A DNA stretch of 64,000 nt from Diadema setosum (lineage: Eukaryota; Echinodermata; Echinoidea; Diadematoida; Diadematidae). The DNA lies in contig CM067067.1 of the NCBI GenBank assembly GCA_033980235.1, positions 21,821,903 to 21,885,902 of the forward strand, written 5' to 3'. Under the pieces are notes generated by a model. That model ran no database searches. It was not told the DNA's origin and worked only from the letters and a program-made list of their open reading frames with translations. The number at the start of each line of letters is the position of its first letter. Within the stretch, counting starts at the first letter, position 1. The translations under genes and the position numbers were made by a program. This document shows, piece by piece, positions 1 through 11,521 of this stretch.

Positions 1-183
1 AACATCACGTGAGGGGTAATCCACCAATCAGAAAGCTACGTTCTTTTTAGGTGTTGTACACACGACTAGGTCAAATATGGATGGATTACTGAATGCTGAC
101 GAAAAAAGCTTGGCAAGTTAAGCTGAATATGCCTGGTTACATGAATGGCTAATTATATTAGACATGGGACTACAAAGGCTCAC

Positions 184-357
184 CTTGCGTAGCCCAGACA
201 GCTGGGTCTCCAGCCCCTCGCTCTTCCTCCTCGTGTCCTCAGCGAGCCTCTTGTACTTGTCAATCTGCGTCTGGTGCGTCTGGTTGGTCCGCTGCAACCG
301 ACCCCTCTCCTCCTCTGCCTCCTTCACGCGACCCTCCAGTGACCCCAAGAGTTCATC
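184..357 (-). CDS. TEX9: TEX9, coding exon 8 (coiled coil; gene continues off the left edge)
   Basis: Fifty-eight codons in phase 0 with heptad-like spacing of hydrophobic residues, for example TQIDKYKRLAEDTRRKSEGL, which aligns with the family segment [20 protein letters not shown]. The acceptor is GACTTCCAG|GATGAA and the donor is AAG|GTGAGC. Vertebrate TEX9 has roughly another hundred residues of coiled coil after this point, and those exons must lie to the left of the window. The encoded part seen here totals 305 codons, against about 390 in the human protein, so the invertebrate protein has a longer N-terminal disordered part. Confidence 0.95.
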
Positions 358-1159
358 CTGGAAGTCATCAAGCCAAAATCAAATTACTGTACGAGCCATA
401 TAACATCTATCAAGTCTAATTTGTCGCAATTCGGGAATTCCTGACAATTTTGCGGGCCGGTAAATTTGCTATCGTAAAATACAATATTATCATCATACAC
501 CTTGTTCATGTACTGTGCACGGCCTTCATACCAGTACATGTGCATGGGGAAGTCAAGTTCACTCAATTTGAAATTTACATGCAAATATTCAGATTCATCA
601 TAGGAGGTCTGTATACTGCATACAAATTTCTTCTGGGAGAGATGAGCACATTATTTTCTTCTTCCCAAAAACGTCCTCTCCAATTTTTCTCATATGCTAA
701 AAAAAGAAAAGAAATAGGTTCTGGCTCTATAGAAAAAATGAAAATATGACAAATGATATGACCAGTTGTTCTAACAGCTGAATTATCTTCCTTCAGTCAC
801 AAGTTTTGAAATGTACACAGGCCCTAACAAAAGGCCAAGCAAATACTCAAACATCAATGCAAATTCTTGTTTACTTTCAATTTTTATTTTCCTCACCTAC
901 AGACTGCAAAACAACTCATCATTACAAAGCACCTATTGCAGTAAAAGAATTACCCTTCACAATCGCAACGCAGCCCATTTAGCTGGATATATGTAACCTC
1001 AAACTAGATAAAATCAATGGCAACAGACCCACTGTATGGCTTCCGTAATCAGTGATGAGCAATGAAATCTAGTCCAGCTTCCTCAGCCTCTAGATGGCAC
1101 TATTTAATTTTCTGTGTCCATGATACTGGATTCACATCCGCTCACAGGAATATTCCTCA

Positions 1160-1282
<123 letters not shown>

Positions 1283-1474
1283 TCATGATTATTGTTCCTT
1301 CTTGATTTCTTGATATAAAACTTTCCTGTCCTTTTCTCTTAATTTCTCTTTAAAAAAAACAGATCAGCACTGTGTGGAGGAGGAACATAAATACCAGACT
1401 ACTTCTCACATTCCCCACCAATCTTGTTCTTGAGATTTAAAAAAAAAATAAATAAATCTTTCCTTTTGAAGATT

Positions 1475-2188
1475 TGTGATGGTGCATCACAAAACCAACA
1501 AAAAGTTTCAGCTCTTGATTTTATGTGAGAACTAAAAAAAAAAAAAAGTAAAATGGGTCAACCAAGTCAGTCTTGAGTTTTTCATGTTTTCTGAAAGAGC
1601 TATTCTTCCTCTACATTATTCTTCAGTTTGGGATCATACAATGAATGGGAAGGTGTAGTTTCAGCAGTTTTTCTACAACCCCTTTCTTTATGGAGTGGTG
1701 TGATTAGTTATGTCTCAGAGACTCCTTTTCATTTCTTACAAATCCTCTGCACACTCTTCAAGTTCAACTCCAATAACTTTTGAAAGGATAATGCTACTGC
1801 TTTGAAAATTGGCTTTAATCATTAAACAGAATGTGTTGATTGAGCATGATCAATTGCAGCTTAATCTGATAATCCCTTCATGGTTGTTGCTCCAGTGGTT
1901 TACATCATGTTTTTTGTCCATTCATCACACAGCTAGCTCGGCTTGGTAAAGTTTAAAGCACTTGAACAGACCCTGTACTGTACATTATGCCAGAGCCTCT
2001 TTTCTCGCTTCACACTTTTCCAGAGTGTGTGCTTTCTTTCCAATATTTAGATAGGTTAGGAGAGTCCATTTGAATTGAGTTACACATCATTTCAATTATA
2101 AAGCTTAGAGTCTGCTCTTTCAGAATCTGCCCTTAACTAGAAGTCCATGTCTGGCGACTTTCTGTTGGCTTTGTGATGCAGGGTCACA
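1475..2188 (+). repeat. Inverted-repeat element family A, copy 1
   Basis: An element of about 0.7 kb whose ends are imperfect inverted repeats. The left end carries GTGCATCACAAAACCAACAA and the right end reads as its reverse complement. Two further copies are at 3912-4614 (opposite orientation) and 19469-20305 (same orientation). Shared internal words include GTTTGGGATCATA and the run ending in TCCAGAGTGTG. It has no coding capacity. It lies in TEX9 intron 6. The superfamily is unknown; the pattern is that of a miniature inverted-repeat transposable element. Confidence 0.8.
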
Positions 2189-2364
2189 TTTTGTAATTTA
2201 TTCATAGCTTTGTGGTTTAGTTGCAGAACTCTAAATGCCCCTTATTAGCTAAATTTACAACTTCATGTTATTTAAATTGGCTACATAATGTAAGTGATTT
2301 ACAATCCTGTGTCTCTCTCAAATTTAAAATTTCTGTTCATGCAGAGTGCTGCATAACCTTTTTT

Positions 2365-2862
2365 TTTTATCACTTGCCCAGTTGGGCAAGCAGATTTTCA
2401 AATCGTTTCAGAACACTTGCTCAATCATGAAATTTACTTGCCAAAAAAAAAGTCCAAAAGGATAAGAAAATGATATAAAAAATCACTTGTAAGTCAAGGG
2501 CTTCATGAAACACAATCATGAGAATAAACAACATGCGTTGATTCATACCCTTAAATATACTGGAGTAACAAACTTGGTTCGATTGAGTGATGGTGATGCA
2601 TAGCACTGAGAACTTCTTCATGAAAGTGTTGGAAAGTTGAAATGAAATTAAAGCGCATTACATCACTTAACAGTCATTATCTTTGAACTTCTGTATGACT
2701 GACTTTGTGGGTGAAGAGGGGGGGGGGGGGAAGTGAAAAAAAAAAGTAACTTCAAAACAATTTGTTTGCCCAATTCAGGCAAGCATTTTTTTCTCACATT
2801 TTCAAAACACTTGCCTGACTTTTATTTCCACTTGCCCCAGCATATCGGGCAAGTGTTTATGT
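2365..2862. repeat. Repeat with CTTGCCC / GGGCAAG ends
   Basis: ACTTGCCCAGTTGGGCAAG near the left end and ACTTGCCCCAGCATATCGGGCAAG near the right end form local hairpins. Several single ACTTGCC words lie between, together with short poly-A and poly-G tracts. The layout suggests a degenerate inverted-repeat element of about 0.5 kb in TEX9 intron 6. The boundaries are approximate. Confidence 0.5.
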
Positions 2863-3064
2863 AGCACCTTATACATGTCTCTTCAATTTTGGGCAGATTC
2901 AATGGCATGCTCCATGCAATTTTCTCCAATATTAAGATGTGAAGTGAAACGCAGGGGGTGCAAATTCAATGAGGACCACGCAATAATTTTTGCTGGAGCA
3001 AAATTCCCTCCAAACTTTGCTGGGTCAAGAGGGTTGAGATGAATGCATCCCTGGGGCCTCCCAC

Positions 3065-3252
3065 CTGATCCCATCCCTTCAGCAGCCTGGGGCAGCACGT
3101 CGTCGAAGACGGCATCACTGGGGGGATTCCCCTCCTCGTACTGTCTGTCAATGGCCGAGATGGTGTCCGCCAGGGAGAAGTCCGCCTGCGTGGAATCCGG
3201 AATGGCGACATCGTCTGCGAGGTTGGCGGACACGGAAGCCTGCGATCTGGGT
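3065..3252 (-). CDS. TEX9: TEX9, coding exon 6 (DDVAIP motif)
   Basis: The exon encodes 62 whole codons. It contains LADDVAIPDSTQADFSLADT, closely matching the [20 protein letters not shown] block of vertebrate TEX9, followed by an acidic segment with FDDVLPQ where the vertebrate protein has IDDIFSG. The acceptor is GGCTCCAG|A and the donor is ATCAG|GTGGGA. The last base G joins AG of exon 7 to give Glu, exactly where the family has GTEAQIRFLKAK. This exon is flanked by two copies of one repeat family in opposite orientation (3912-4614 and 1475-2188). Local GC content is visibly higher than in the flanking introns. Confidence 0.95.
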
Positions 3253-3911
3253 CTGGAGCCAAATATTTTAAGATTGCCTTTTAATGGACAAAATTGTAAA
3301 TTTCTGACAGTGATATTGATATCATATTATTGTTTATCCCTTGCATTCCTATGTATCTACGCTATACCTGTGTCTTGTATGAATGTACTCTATGTATGCA
3401 TGCAAAAAATACAAGTTTCCAGAAATGGACACTGAAATCAAATTAGCTTGAATTGAATCAATGATTTTTTATTTTTTTTTTTAATATCTAAGATGTGGAA
3501 ATGGATGCAAAATTTTATAGGTGACTGCTGCTGGGTATCATCAAGATGTACAGTGTATACTACATGTACATGTCAGCAATGAAGCATCAGTTCACCAATC
3601 ATAGTTCATGGCTTACCTAATGCTGAGAAAAATGAGATAGAAATGAGACACGACAAAACATCCTCAGCAAAAACCAGCTGATGGGATGTGTGGAATAAGT
3701 CTGAAATGTTTGATATGCTGTGATAAGATGATGCTCACAAATTTTCATGGTCAACACTATGAGGTGGATGTCGACTTGTTAAAATACAGATGTGCTCTCA
3801 CCTACTGCATGCAAGTAAGTGGCTTGACTAGCACGTAAACATGGTCTTTCATTTGACCTTTCCTGGACAGCACAGCAATAAAAGCTAATACAAATCTCCT
3901 TCATTCTTATA

Positions 3912-4614
3912 TGTGACCGTGCATCACAAAACCAACAAAAAGTCGCCAGATGTGGATTTTTAGTTAGGGGCAGATTCTAAAAGAGCAGACTCTAAGCTTT
4001 AAAATGATGTATAACTCAATTTGAATGGACTTCCCTAACATACCTAGATACTGGAAAGAAAGCACACACTCTGGAAAAGTGTGAACTGAGAAAAGAGGCT
4101 CTGAAGTACAACAGCGTCTATTCCAGCACTTAATATTTTACCAAATTGCGCTAGCTACATTTGTAGCTGTGCGATGAAAGGGACAAAACACAGGATGTCA
4201 ACCACCGGAGCAACAACAATGAAGGGATTATCAGATTAAGCTGAAATTAAGCATGTTCGATTACCACATTCTGTCCATGATTAATGCCAACACAGTAGCA
4301 TTATCCTTTCAAAAGTTATTAGACGTGAAAGTGAAGAGTGTACAAACGATTTCAAGAAATGAAAAGGGACCACTAATGCATACTTCATCATTTTTATACT
4401 CTCCCCCAAAAAGGGGTTGTAGAAAAACTGCTGAAAACACACTTTCCCATTTGTGTTATGATCTCAAACTAAAGAATATTGTAGAAGAAAGATAGCTCTT
4501 TCAGAAAATATGAAACTCTCAAGACTGACTTAGTTGACCCATTTCACCGGTTTTGAGTCCTTACATAAAATCAAGCGGTGTGACTTTTTGTTTGTTTTGT
4601 GGTGCACGGTCACA
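3912..4614 (-). repeat. Inverted-repeat element family A, copy 2 (opposite orientation)
   Basis: Begins TGTGACCGTGCATCACAAAA and ends with the near reverse complement GGTGCACGGTCACA. The internal sequence is the reverse complement of copies 1 and 3. It is in TEX9 intron 5. With copy 1 it places exon 6 between two long complementary sequences in the pre-mRNA. Confidence 0.8.
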
Positions 4615-4861
4615 TATTGTGAGTCCCGGCAGCTAGGCTGAGAGTGAGTTTCACTTGACAAAAACATCTTCAAACATAATTTTATAATCTCTCATGTTGT
4701 TGCTGTAGTTACTCAATCTGTACATGTGTTTTGTTTTGTTTTATTTTCTGCAATTTCATACATTCATTTTATATATCATAGTATCTTTGTTCGTTTGTTT
4801 GTTTTTTAATCTGTGCACGGACATGCTGAAGAACAACCCTGGCTGAAGCTTGTACCTTGCT

Positions 4862-4920
4862 GAAATAAATAAATAAATAAATAAATAAATAAATGAATGA
4901 ATGAATGAATGAATGAGTGA
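4862..4920. repeat. Microsatellite (AAAT)n then (AATG)n
   Basis: An uninterrupted tetranucleotide run that switches from AAAT units to AATG units at about 4892, in TEX9 intron 5. A short G run follows at 4938-4950 and an (AC)n tract lies at 4998-5016. Confidence 0.9.
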
Positions 4921-5076
4921 CTTACCATTGAAAAATGGGGGGGGGGGGGGAATGACTGCCATGTCGATTCACATAATGCTCACACACAAACATGAACACA
5001 CACACACACACACACATATAAATGCACAGACAATACACGACTAACACCACACAGCCCTTTGCCTTTGCCTACCTAC

Positions 5077-5186
5077 CTGGATTTCGATCTTGATGGCGGC
5101 CTGCCGGCACCTGAGGATGAGCCAGGTCTCGCCCTTGAGGGGGGCTTCTTCTCCGACGTCAAATTTGTGGCAGGAATCAACGAAGG
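5077..5186 (-). CDS. TEX9: TEX9, coding exon 5 (disordered linker)
   Basis: The chosen frame encodes 36 codons plus two bases of Pro/Ser/Arg/Lys-rich sequence that opens PSLIPATNLTSEKKPPSRAR. The acceptor is CTTCCAG|CCT after a purine-interrupted tract, and the donor is CCAG|GTAGGT. A second frame is also open and spells an unrelated sequence with Cys and Trp. I rejected that frame because only the Pro/Ser/Arg frame keeps phase with exons 4 and 6 (AG+A makes an Arg codon). Vertebrate TEX9 also has a basic, low-complexity linker here, ahead of its DDVAIP motif. Conservation is of composition rather than of residues. Confidence 0.8.
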
Positions 5187-5779
5187 CTGGAAGAAGAATG
5201 AAAACAGAATGAATGTTGATTGACAATCAAGAAAGCCTTACCTACTACAATCCAATCGCACTTATCCGGCACCTTCCTTGGAACTCACGAGTAGAGAGCC
5301 GAAATACACAATACGTTAACGCTCGGGTTTGTTTACCAGTAGGCCTACGTCTTTCAAGATGGCAGATACGATAATTGCAAGCCTGCGGGTGTACATGTGT
5401 ATGGTGCACGCATCACCCCATAGCATCCACACGCCATGCCCGTGTGTACAGGAGCGGGTGGCGCATTTGTATCCACATTTTTACAAATCACATTTTCATT
5501 GTGGTTGATTTGGTTTTTTTCATCATCAGGGACCCTTTCGCAGTGTTCAAAAGAAGATTGAAACTGATAAGTGTGATCCAATATAGGGTGTTTAAAATTC
5601 CATTTTCAACAGGAAAAACTTAGTATTATGCCATGAATGATACTGTAGATGTAGAAAATACAATGTTTATCGAAGATTCTATTTCTGCAAAAAAACAAAA
5701 ACAAACAAACAGACAAAAGTGACAAAAATAATGGTTAAAGTCTCTGTACCCCGCATAGGAGGGAATTTGCTATTGCGAC

Positions 5780-5883
5780 GTTTGCCTGAATCTGTTGTCG
5801 CGGGTCACATATATCTCTGTGCTACTCTTGCGTTTGCCTGAATCTGTTGTCGCGGGTCACATATATCTCTGTGCTACTCTTGG
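5780..5883. repeat. Exact 52-bp tandem duplication
   Basis: Two adjacent 52-bp copies (5780-5831 and 5832-5883) differ only at their last base. They lie in TEX9 intron 4, about 100 bases downstream of the exon 4 donor. Such identity implies a very recent duplication, or possibly an assembly artefact. Confidence 0.9.
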
Positions 5884-5987
5884 TCCCAGCCACTTATTTT
5901 GCAATGCTGTTTGCAGGGGGATTCTATATGATGGTACGCAACACCAAGTTGGTAGGTCAGCTCCTCTTGGCCACGCTGTAGGAGTAC

Positions 5988-6101
5988 CTTTGAGATGTCA
6001 TCAGAGACGACGGGATCAGCACTGAAGATGGCCTGGTGCTCCTCCTCTCCGCTCAGCTCAAGACGGTTCATGGATCGACTCAAGATGTCTTCTTGGTCCC
6101 T
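5988..6101 (-). CDS. TEX9: TEX9, coding exon 4
   Basis: Thirty-eight codons in phase 0 at both ends. The exon starts RDQEDILSRS, matching RDRQEV after the conserved helix in vertebrate TEX9, and continues as an acidic, probably flexible linker ending DDISK. The acceptor is GTTGACAG|AGG and the donor is AAG|GTACTC. Reading through the donor keeps the frame open for another 30 or so residues, so a longer alternative end is possible, but only the AAG end gives the phase needed to join exon 5. The sequence after the first eight residues is not conserved in the vertebrate protein as I know it. Confidence 0.85.
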
Positions 6102-6824
6102 CTGTCAACAAAGATTATTACAGCAAAGGTATCACTTATTTTACCCTCTAAAGGTCATACATCCCAAAAGCAAACGGTACAAAATTTTGCATGATTGAAG
6201 AAAATGTCTCCAAACATTGTGTTCGAAGTCTTACAGTAATACACCTCAGTGTTAAGAAAAAAGAAAAGAAAAGAAAAACTAACCCCATATCACTTAAGAA
6301 CATGCTCCCCTTCTGTACCAAGAATAACTGTTGACTTTTTTTTTTTGGGGGGGGGGGGTCCAAATGAATTGAGCAGAAATCTCTAGTATTGTTTTCCCCT
6401 CCAGTTTAGTATCTCTAGTATTGTTTCCCCCTTTCAGTTTTACTATTATGAGGGAAGATCTGAATTACCTACCCCCACAATATCTGAAAGGAAACTGATC
6501 TTCAGTGTTGCAAAAGGGACACATCAACTTTTTTAGGAGTGCTAATGAAATACCTGAAAACCTTATTGCTTCATTACCTAAACCTCGCATCAAAGACAAA
6601 AAGCATCACTTTTGTACAAGAAAAGAAGTCTTGCACTTATGCCAGTATTTTGCATGAATCATCTTCTTCACAATTATCAGAAGCTATTCATTCAGGTTTC
6701 ATGTTCCAAAAGCTCTTACCATTCCTAACAAGTAAACTTTGGATAAAGCTGTACTCATTTGTCAGGCTTTTGACACAACACATCACAAGTAAGGGTTTTC
6801 TAAGGTTTCAAGAAAATGAACTCA

Positions 6825-7135
6825 GAGACTCAAACCCCAAGCACCTTCTGATCTGGAGATTTTCCCGCCTGAAACCCCTAGCAAACGGGAGACTCCAAGT
6901 TGATGTGCGCAAAGCGCAAAGTTCCTTGCCGCCTCTAGGGTTCTAGATCCTCTCTCGTGCTATCAAAGGCTTATTTTTCAACATACAATGGCAATAACTA
7001 AGAAATCCTTTCCAATGGGAGTAACAGAGCCAGGGCAGGAGAAATAAAATCTCAAGCAGGAGAAGAGGAGATTTTGCAAAAATGGGCTTTCGGTGGGAGA
7101 TCTCTCGTCGAAAGCAAGAGAGTTGGAGTCTCTGT
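6825..7135 (-). repeat. Dispersed repeat family B, copy 1
   Basis: About 0.3 kb sharing words such as CAAGCACCTTCTGATCTGGA and TTTGCAAAAATGGGCTTTCG with an inverted copy at 24005-24365. It is in TEX9 intron 3. It has no open frame and its class is unknown. Confidence 0.75.
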
Positions 7136-7763
7136 GAACTTAACCTATTGCTCATTATGAAATGATATCAGATTTAGTTACCAGACTTTGTTTTGTGCAA
7201 ATATTTCTTTCTTTCTTTTTTCAAGTGCATATTATGTAAAGTTGCAATAGATGAGTTTGATAGTCTACTGATATATCTTTTAAGGTTATTAACTCATGTT
7301 CAGTATTTCATTTCTTTTTCAAGTTTAAACTTTTTCTTTCACAGTAACGATTTTCAAAACTTCCCTTTTCTTGCAGTAAACAGATCTACAATTTTTTTTT
7401 TTTTCATTTGCAGATGATAATCTTTTGAAACCAAACTTCTAATAATCTTAATGTTTTTCAACCCAACGTCAACTTTGGCTCCTGCAATATTTTTTCAAGG
7501 CCCAGTCAGATCGAATGTGAATCATTTTTATTTCATTTTTGGCCAACATCGTAGCCCATCTAAATGAGTTTCACGGCCCACCAGTAGGCTGCGGACTACC
7601 GGTTGAGAAGCACTGTCTTAAAACATACCAAACACATGCTAAGACATGAATCTTACATATCACAGTACGATATTTTGTGAACACAAGAGTGTATAATTCC
7701 TAGTCTGGCTAAATATGTATACTCACTCTGTCTGTTTTTAAATAACTATTTGTTTGATAGATA

Positions 7764-8321
7764 CAGTATTCATCGCATAATCGGGCATCTGATAATCGGG
7801 AACCTCGCTTAAATGACATACACTTCCCAGAAACATTTCCAATGCATGTTATTTTCACTGGATAATCGGGCGGGGACCTCTGATAAACGGGACAATATTT
7901 CTTCAAGCGATCTTTGATTTGTTGATACTTTACACAAAAAGTCTACCAAAATACCACAACAATATTTCAAAGATTCCCTATCAGTTGTCGTTTACATCGA
8001 TCTTACAAAGCAAGCTTCGAACTGGTGTGTTTTGACCTCCATCCATCCAGTACATGTATATGCATAGCCACGAAAGCGCCGTGTATAAGTATCCATGCCA
8101 TTGCGAAACACATGCTTTCGCGAACATTCTTCTCCCCTACCTAAAGCAAAGCCATGTGCTCGTTTGCAATTCCTACTCAGAGAGTTGACAGAAGAAGAAC
8201 CCGGTTGCGATTACTCTACAGTACATCATTGCGACAATGCAGGGAGAGCTAGAGGGTCGCACCGAGGGGTAGCGTGGTTGTGTATTCATGTACATGTACA
8301 GTACGTCAGTATGCATGTGCA

Positions 8322-8354
<33 letters not shown>

Positions 8355-8477
8355 GCACTACATGTACATGTCATATGCCGTTAGTGTATGGCGAGTGCTC
8401 ATCGCGAAATCGGGCACCCCGCTTAAAGGGGCCGTGTTTGCTACTCCCAACCTGTCCCGAGTATGCAATGAATACTG
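7764..8477. mobile_element. TA-flanked inverted-repeat element (Tc1/mariner/pogo-like, non-autonomous)
   Basis: The left end is CAGTATTCATCGCATAATCG and the right end, read on the other strand, is CAGTATTCATTGCATACTCG. TA lies directly outside each end. CAGT termini with a TA target duplication are typical of the Tc1/mariner group and its pogo/Tigger branch. The 0.7-kb interior has no transposase frame but includes a (GT)n tract at about 8326-8350. It lies in TEX9 intron 3. Confidence 0.75.
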
Positions 8478-8998
8478 TACTTTATTTTCTGCAAATCAAT
8501 ATACATAAGTTACATAATCATGAACATGTGGGAAACACACAAAGTATATTTCAAACAGAGTCGTTTGACTTGCATAAACAACGATATAAGAGGAAATTAA
8601 TGATATAATATACAGTATGCATGTCTATGCAGCAGGGATTACAATAACAATTGTATTTAAGAAGCGATTATACAGAGGGCCGCCATTGTAAGCATCACTT
8701 GAAAAGATGGCCGGCCTGAGGAAAAGGTAGGGACATACTAGATTCGTAACAATACATATTCTGCTGCGAAGTTAGCAGAGGAAAATAAACTGATGTGTGA
8801 TGGAGGTGAATGTGCGTCCAAGTGCTTGAAAGTGCACAAGGGCAGATAGGCTGGAATTTAGAATAATAGAATTGGTTTGCTGGAAGAGGGAACGATATGC
8901 GATGTTGCTATCGGGAGACCAACATTAGTCATATAAATAATTTGTTTTCAGTTCGTATTCGAAGTATACTGTAACTAGATATATCGCTACGGCGACTG

Positions 8999-9974
8999 AT
9001 ATGCCTCCGCCATAATGCATGGTTCTCCTAATAGGTCTATAGTACAATGTCTTGACAATGTGTGATGACAGTTTCACACAATTGGCAAAATATTAAAATG
9101 ACAGGTTTGCCACAAATGTGCTGAATGTTCACTTTCCTAGAACTACATGTAGGTTCAATTGGATGAATTATTCAAATGTCAGAGTGCAGGTATTTGGGGA
9201 ACTGATGATTTTTACTTGACTTTTGACCCTTTTATAAGTTTATGCATTGAGTAATTTTCAAGGTTTTGAGAAAAAGTATAATTTCAGTATCAAATGGGAA
9301 AATAGCATTATCTAAACCTGGTCTTTGACCTTTGACCTCACAGTTCCACAGAAAATCACTGTTAGGTAGAACATGCATAAATATGTAAGTTTCATGATGA
9401 TACCTTGAGTTACTTTCGAGATATGGAGGAAAAAGTGCAATTTAGCACTTTCACTTGACCTTTTACCTTTTGACCTTTGACCTTTTGGCAAGAAACTTCC
9501 CCAAAAATACATATTGGGTAATACATGCCATACATCAAGTTAAAAAAAAAAAAAAACCTTCAGGCATATTGTATTTTAAGGAAAGTAGTGATATTTTGAG
9601 GAGTTGACCTTGACCTTTGAACCCCTGACCTTTGACCCATGACCCCCAACTTCCCTAGATAATCACTGCCCATCGGTACAAGCATATATACTAAGTTCCA
9701 TGAAGATACCTTGAACCATTTGCGAGATATGGAGAAAAACATGAAATTTCAAATTTTTTTTCACAAAATAACCTGTGACCTTTGACCTTTGACCCTGTGA
9801 CCCTAAAATCCACACAAAGTATTATCCCCCAAGGATATACCCTCATACCAAGTTTGATGTAAAACCACCACATGGTTCTTGAGATATCGACAAAAACAAA
9901 ACGGGACGGACGGACGGACGGACAGACGACCCGAAAACATAATGCCTCCGGCCACTTCGTTGCGGAGGCATAAT
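8999..9974. mobile_element. About 1-kb interspersed element with TTTGACC arrays and GGACGGACGG end
   Basis: It begins TATGCCTCCGCCATAATGC and ends GTTGCGGAGGCATAATA, an inverted pair. It contains an ACGGACGGACGGACGGACAG stretch before the right end. The interior has four clusters of TGACCTTTGACC-type words (near 9316, 9450, 9603 and 9770), each followed by an AGATATGGAG-like or related motif, so the element looks internally periodic with a unit near 150 bp. Similar GCCTCCGCC/GGAGGCATAA repeats are common in marine invertebrates. No coding frame is present. Confidence 0.7.
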
Positions 9975-10458
9975 AAAATGTGCTTCTTGAAGTTTGCTTT
10001 GAATGAAAACAAGGAGGCACACTGTTTCAACTCCTCAGGAAGAGTGTTCCATGTATCCGGACCGTGATGTCTGATTGACTTTTGAGCAAGGGCAATTTAG
10101 ACTATTGACAGGGCAATTTACAGGGCAATTTAGGTTTGTAATCATGCATTCTCTAATGAGTGAATCCAGATAAAACAAATTACATGTACTGCTCTACATA
10201 TATTGCAAAACATCTGCATCAAAAGACTTCAGTCGCTAAGAGGGTAGATGTCCCAAAAGCGGAATTTGGTATGATGTATGATCATGACATGTCTCTTGAG
10301 CGATACGTCATACTTTTTCATTGAAAGAAGAGCTCTATCAAATTCTGACATCGCACCCTAATGGCACTGTAGTCCTGGCTGGATTGTTGGAGCAATATCT
10401 CTTGAATCAGGTCGCAAAATTAGAAGTGAAGCTTCAAAAAGTGACATTCTACTGGGCA

Positions 10459-11018
10459 TTAAAGGTAGGAGATACCTTTTACAGAACTCCCAAAATGCAG
10501 CAAAACATTAAATATGAACCTCAGGGGACTTGTTTAGGCCAGTGCTTAGAAATTTGGAAGTCAACAGTTATCTACAGTTTGAATAATGCACAAAACTCAA
10601 CTACTCAGTAGTTCTGTGTGTCAGCCACACTTAAGCCTTTTTGTTGCAGTCTTCTGTATTTTTTATCTATAAACACAAATCTAAAAGTATAAGAGCTGAT
10701 GTAATAACATATAGAGTGTGTGGCAAGAATGTATATAGAAATGTTTGTAAGTTTTGATGAACTTTATTCACAAAATATACATGATGGACACACATGCAGT
10801 GCATGGGTCTGCAAAGGTAGCCTAGTAATGTACTGGAATTTACGGTGAGCCCCGAAAAGAATTCAATTCAAAATCTAACGGTCAATAAAAATGTACTAAA
10901 TGTTACCTTCCACTTTCAATACTTTATGGGAGTTTCTAAAATGATACTCTCTTCAACATACCACTGTGTTTATACAACTCTTCATTTAAGGCATGCAAAT
11001 GGGATTCCCTACCTTTAA
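10459..11018. mobile_element. 560-bp TTAA-flanked inverted-repeat element
   Basis: TTAA followed by AGGTAGGAGATACC at the left, and GGGATTCCCTACCT followed by TTAA at the right. The ends are imperfect inverted repeats and the target TTAA is present on both sides. There is no coding capacity. Its right end is 11 bp from the left end of the 7.8-kb TTAA element. TTAA targets are known for the piggyBac and Kolobok groups; purine-rich starts fit Kolobok better. That placement is an inference. Confidence 0.7.
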
Positions 11019-11521
11019 ACCTCTTGGTATTAAAGGGACTGGGGAGGAGTGTTGGAACCCAAAATGCAAAAGTACTATTTCATGAAGTGAAACAGGCAAA
11101 AACAAGGGCCAATGCCTATGAAAGGACTAAGCAATGAAAAAGAATCGATGAAAAATACGGCATTATGAAGATATCTATGATTTTGTGAAGAGCGTTACAT
11201 GTAACGCTTGTCAAAATCACAGGGGGTCGGCTTAGAGGCTCTCCGTTCAAGTGTTGTTTTTGCCTCCCTCTTTTGTCCAATTTTGGCACAGCGTTGATTT
11301 GTTGCCTTCTCCTCGGCGAAAAGCAAGCCCAAGATAGAGTGTACAGCTGTACATCGACGCGCCGCGATCGCGAGGCGAAACCCGGGTGCCTGTTCACTGG
11401 CTAGCGAGCGTTATCGGTGCATTTCCCGGCATCTGCCCGGCAGCTAGCTAGCACGGGTCCGCTCGAACTCTGCTGGCTGCGTATATTGGCCTACTTACCG
11501 TACCACTCCATCCACACAACA

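Noticed and set aside
5041..5226. Alternative frame over TEX9 exon 5 containing Cys and Trp
   Set aside because: It breaks phase with exons 4 and 6, while the Pro/Ser/Arg frame keeps it.
8288..8508. Frames across the GT tract near 8.3 kb
   Set aside because: They are translations of a microsatellite and of a mobile element end.
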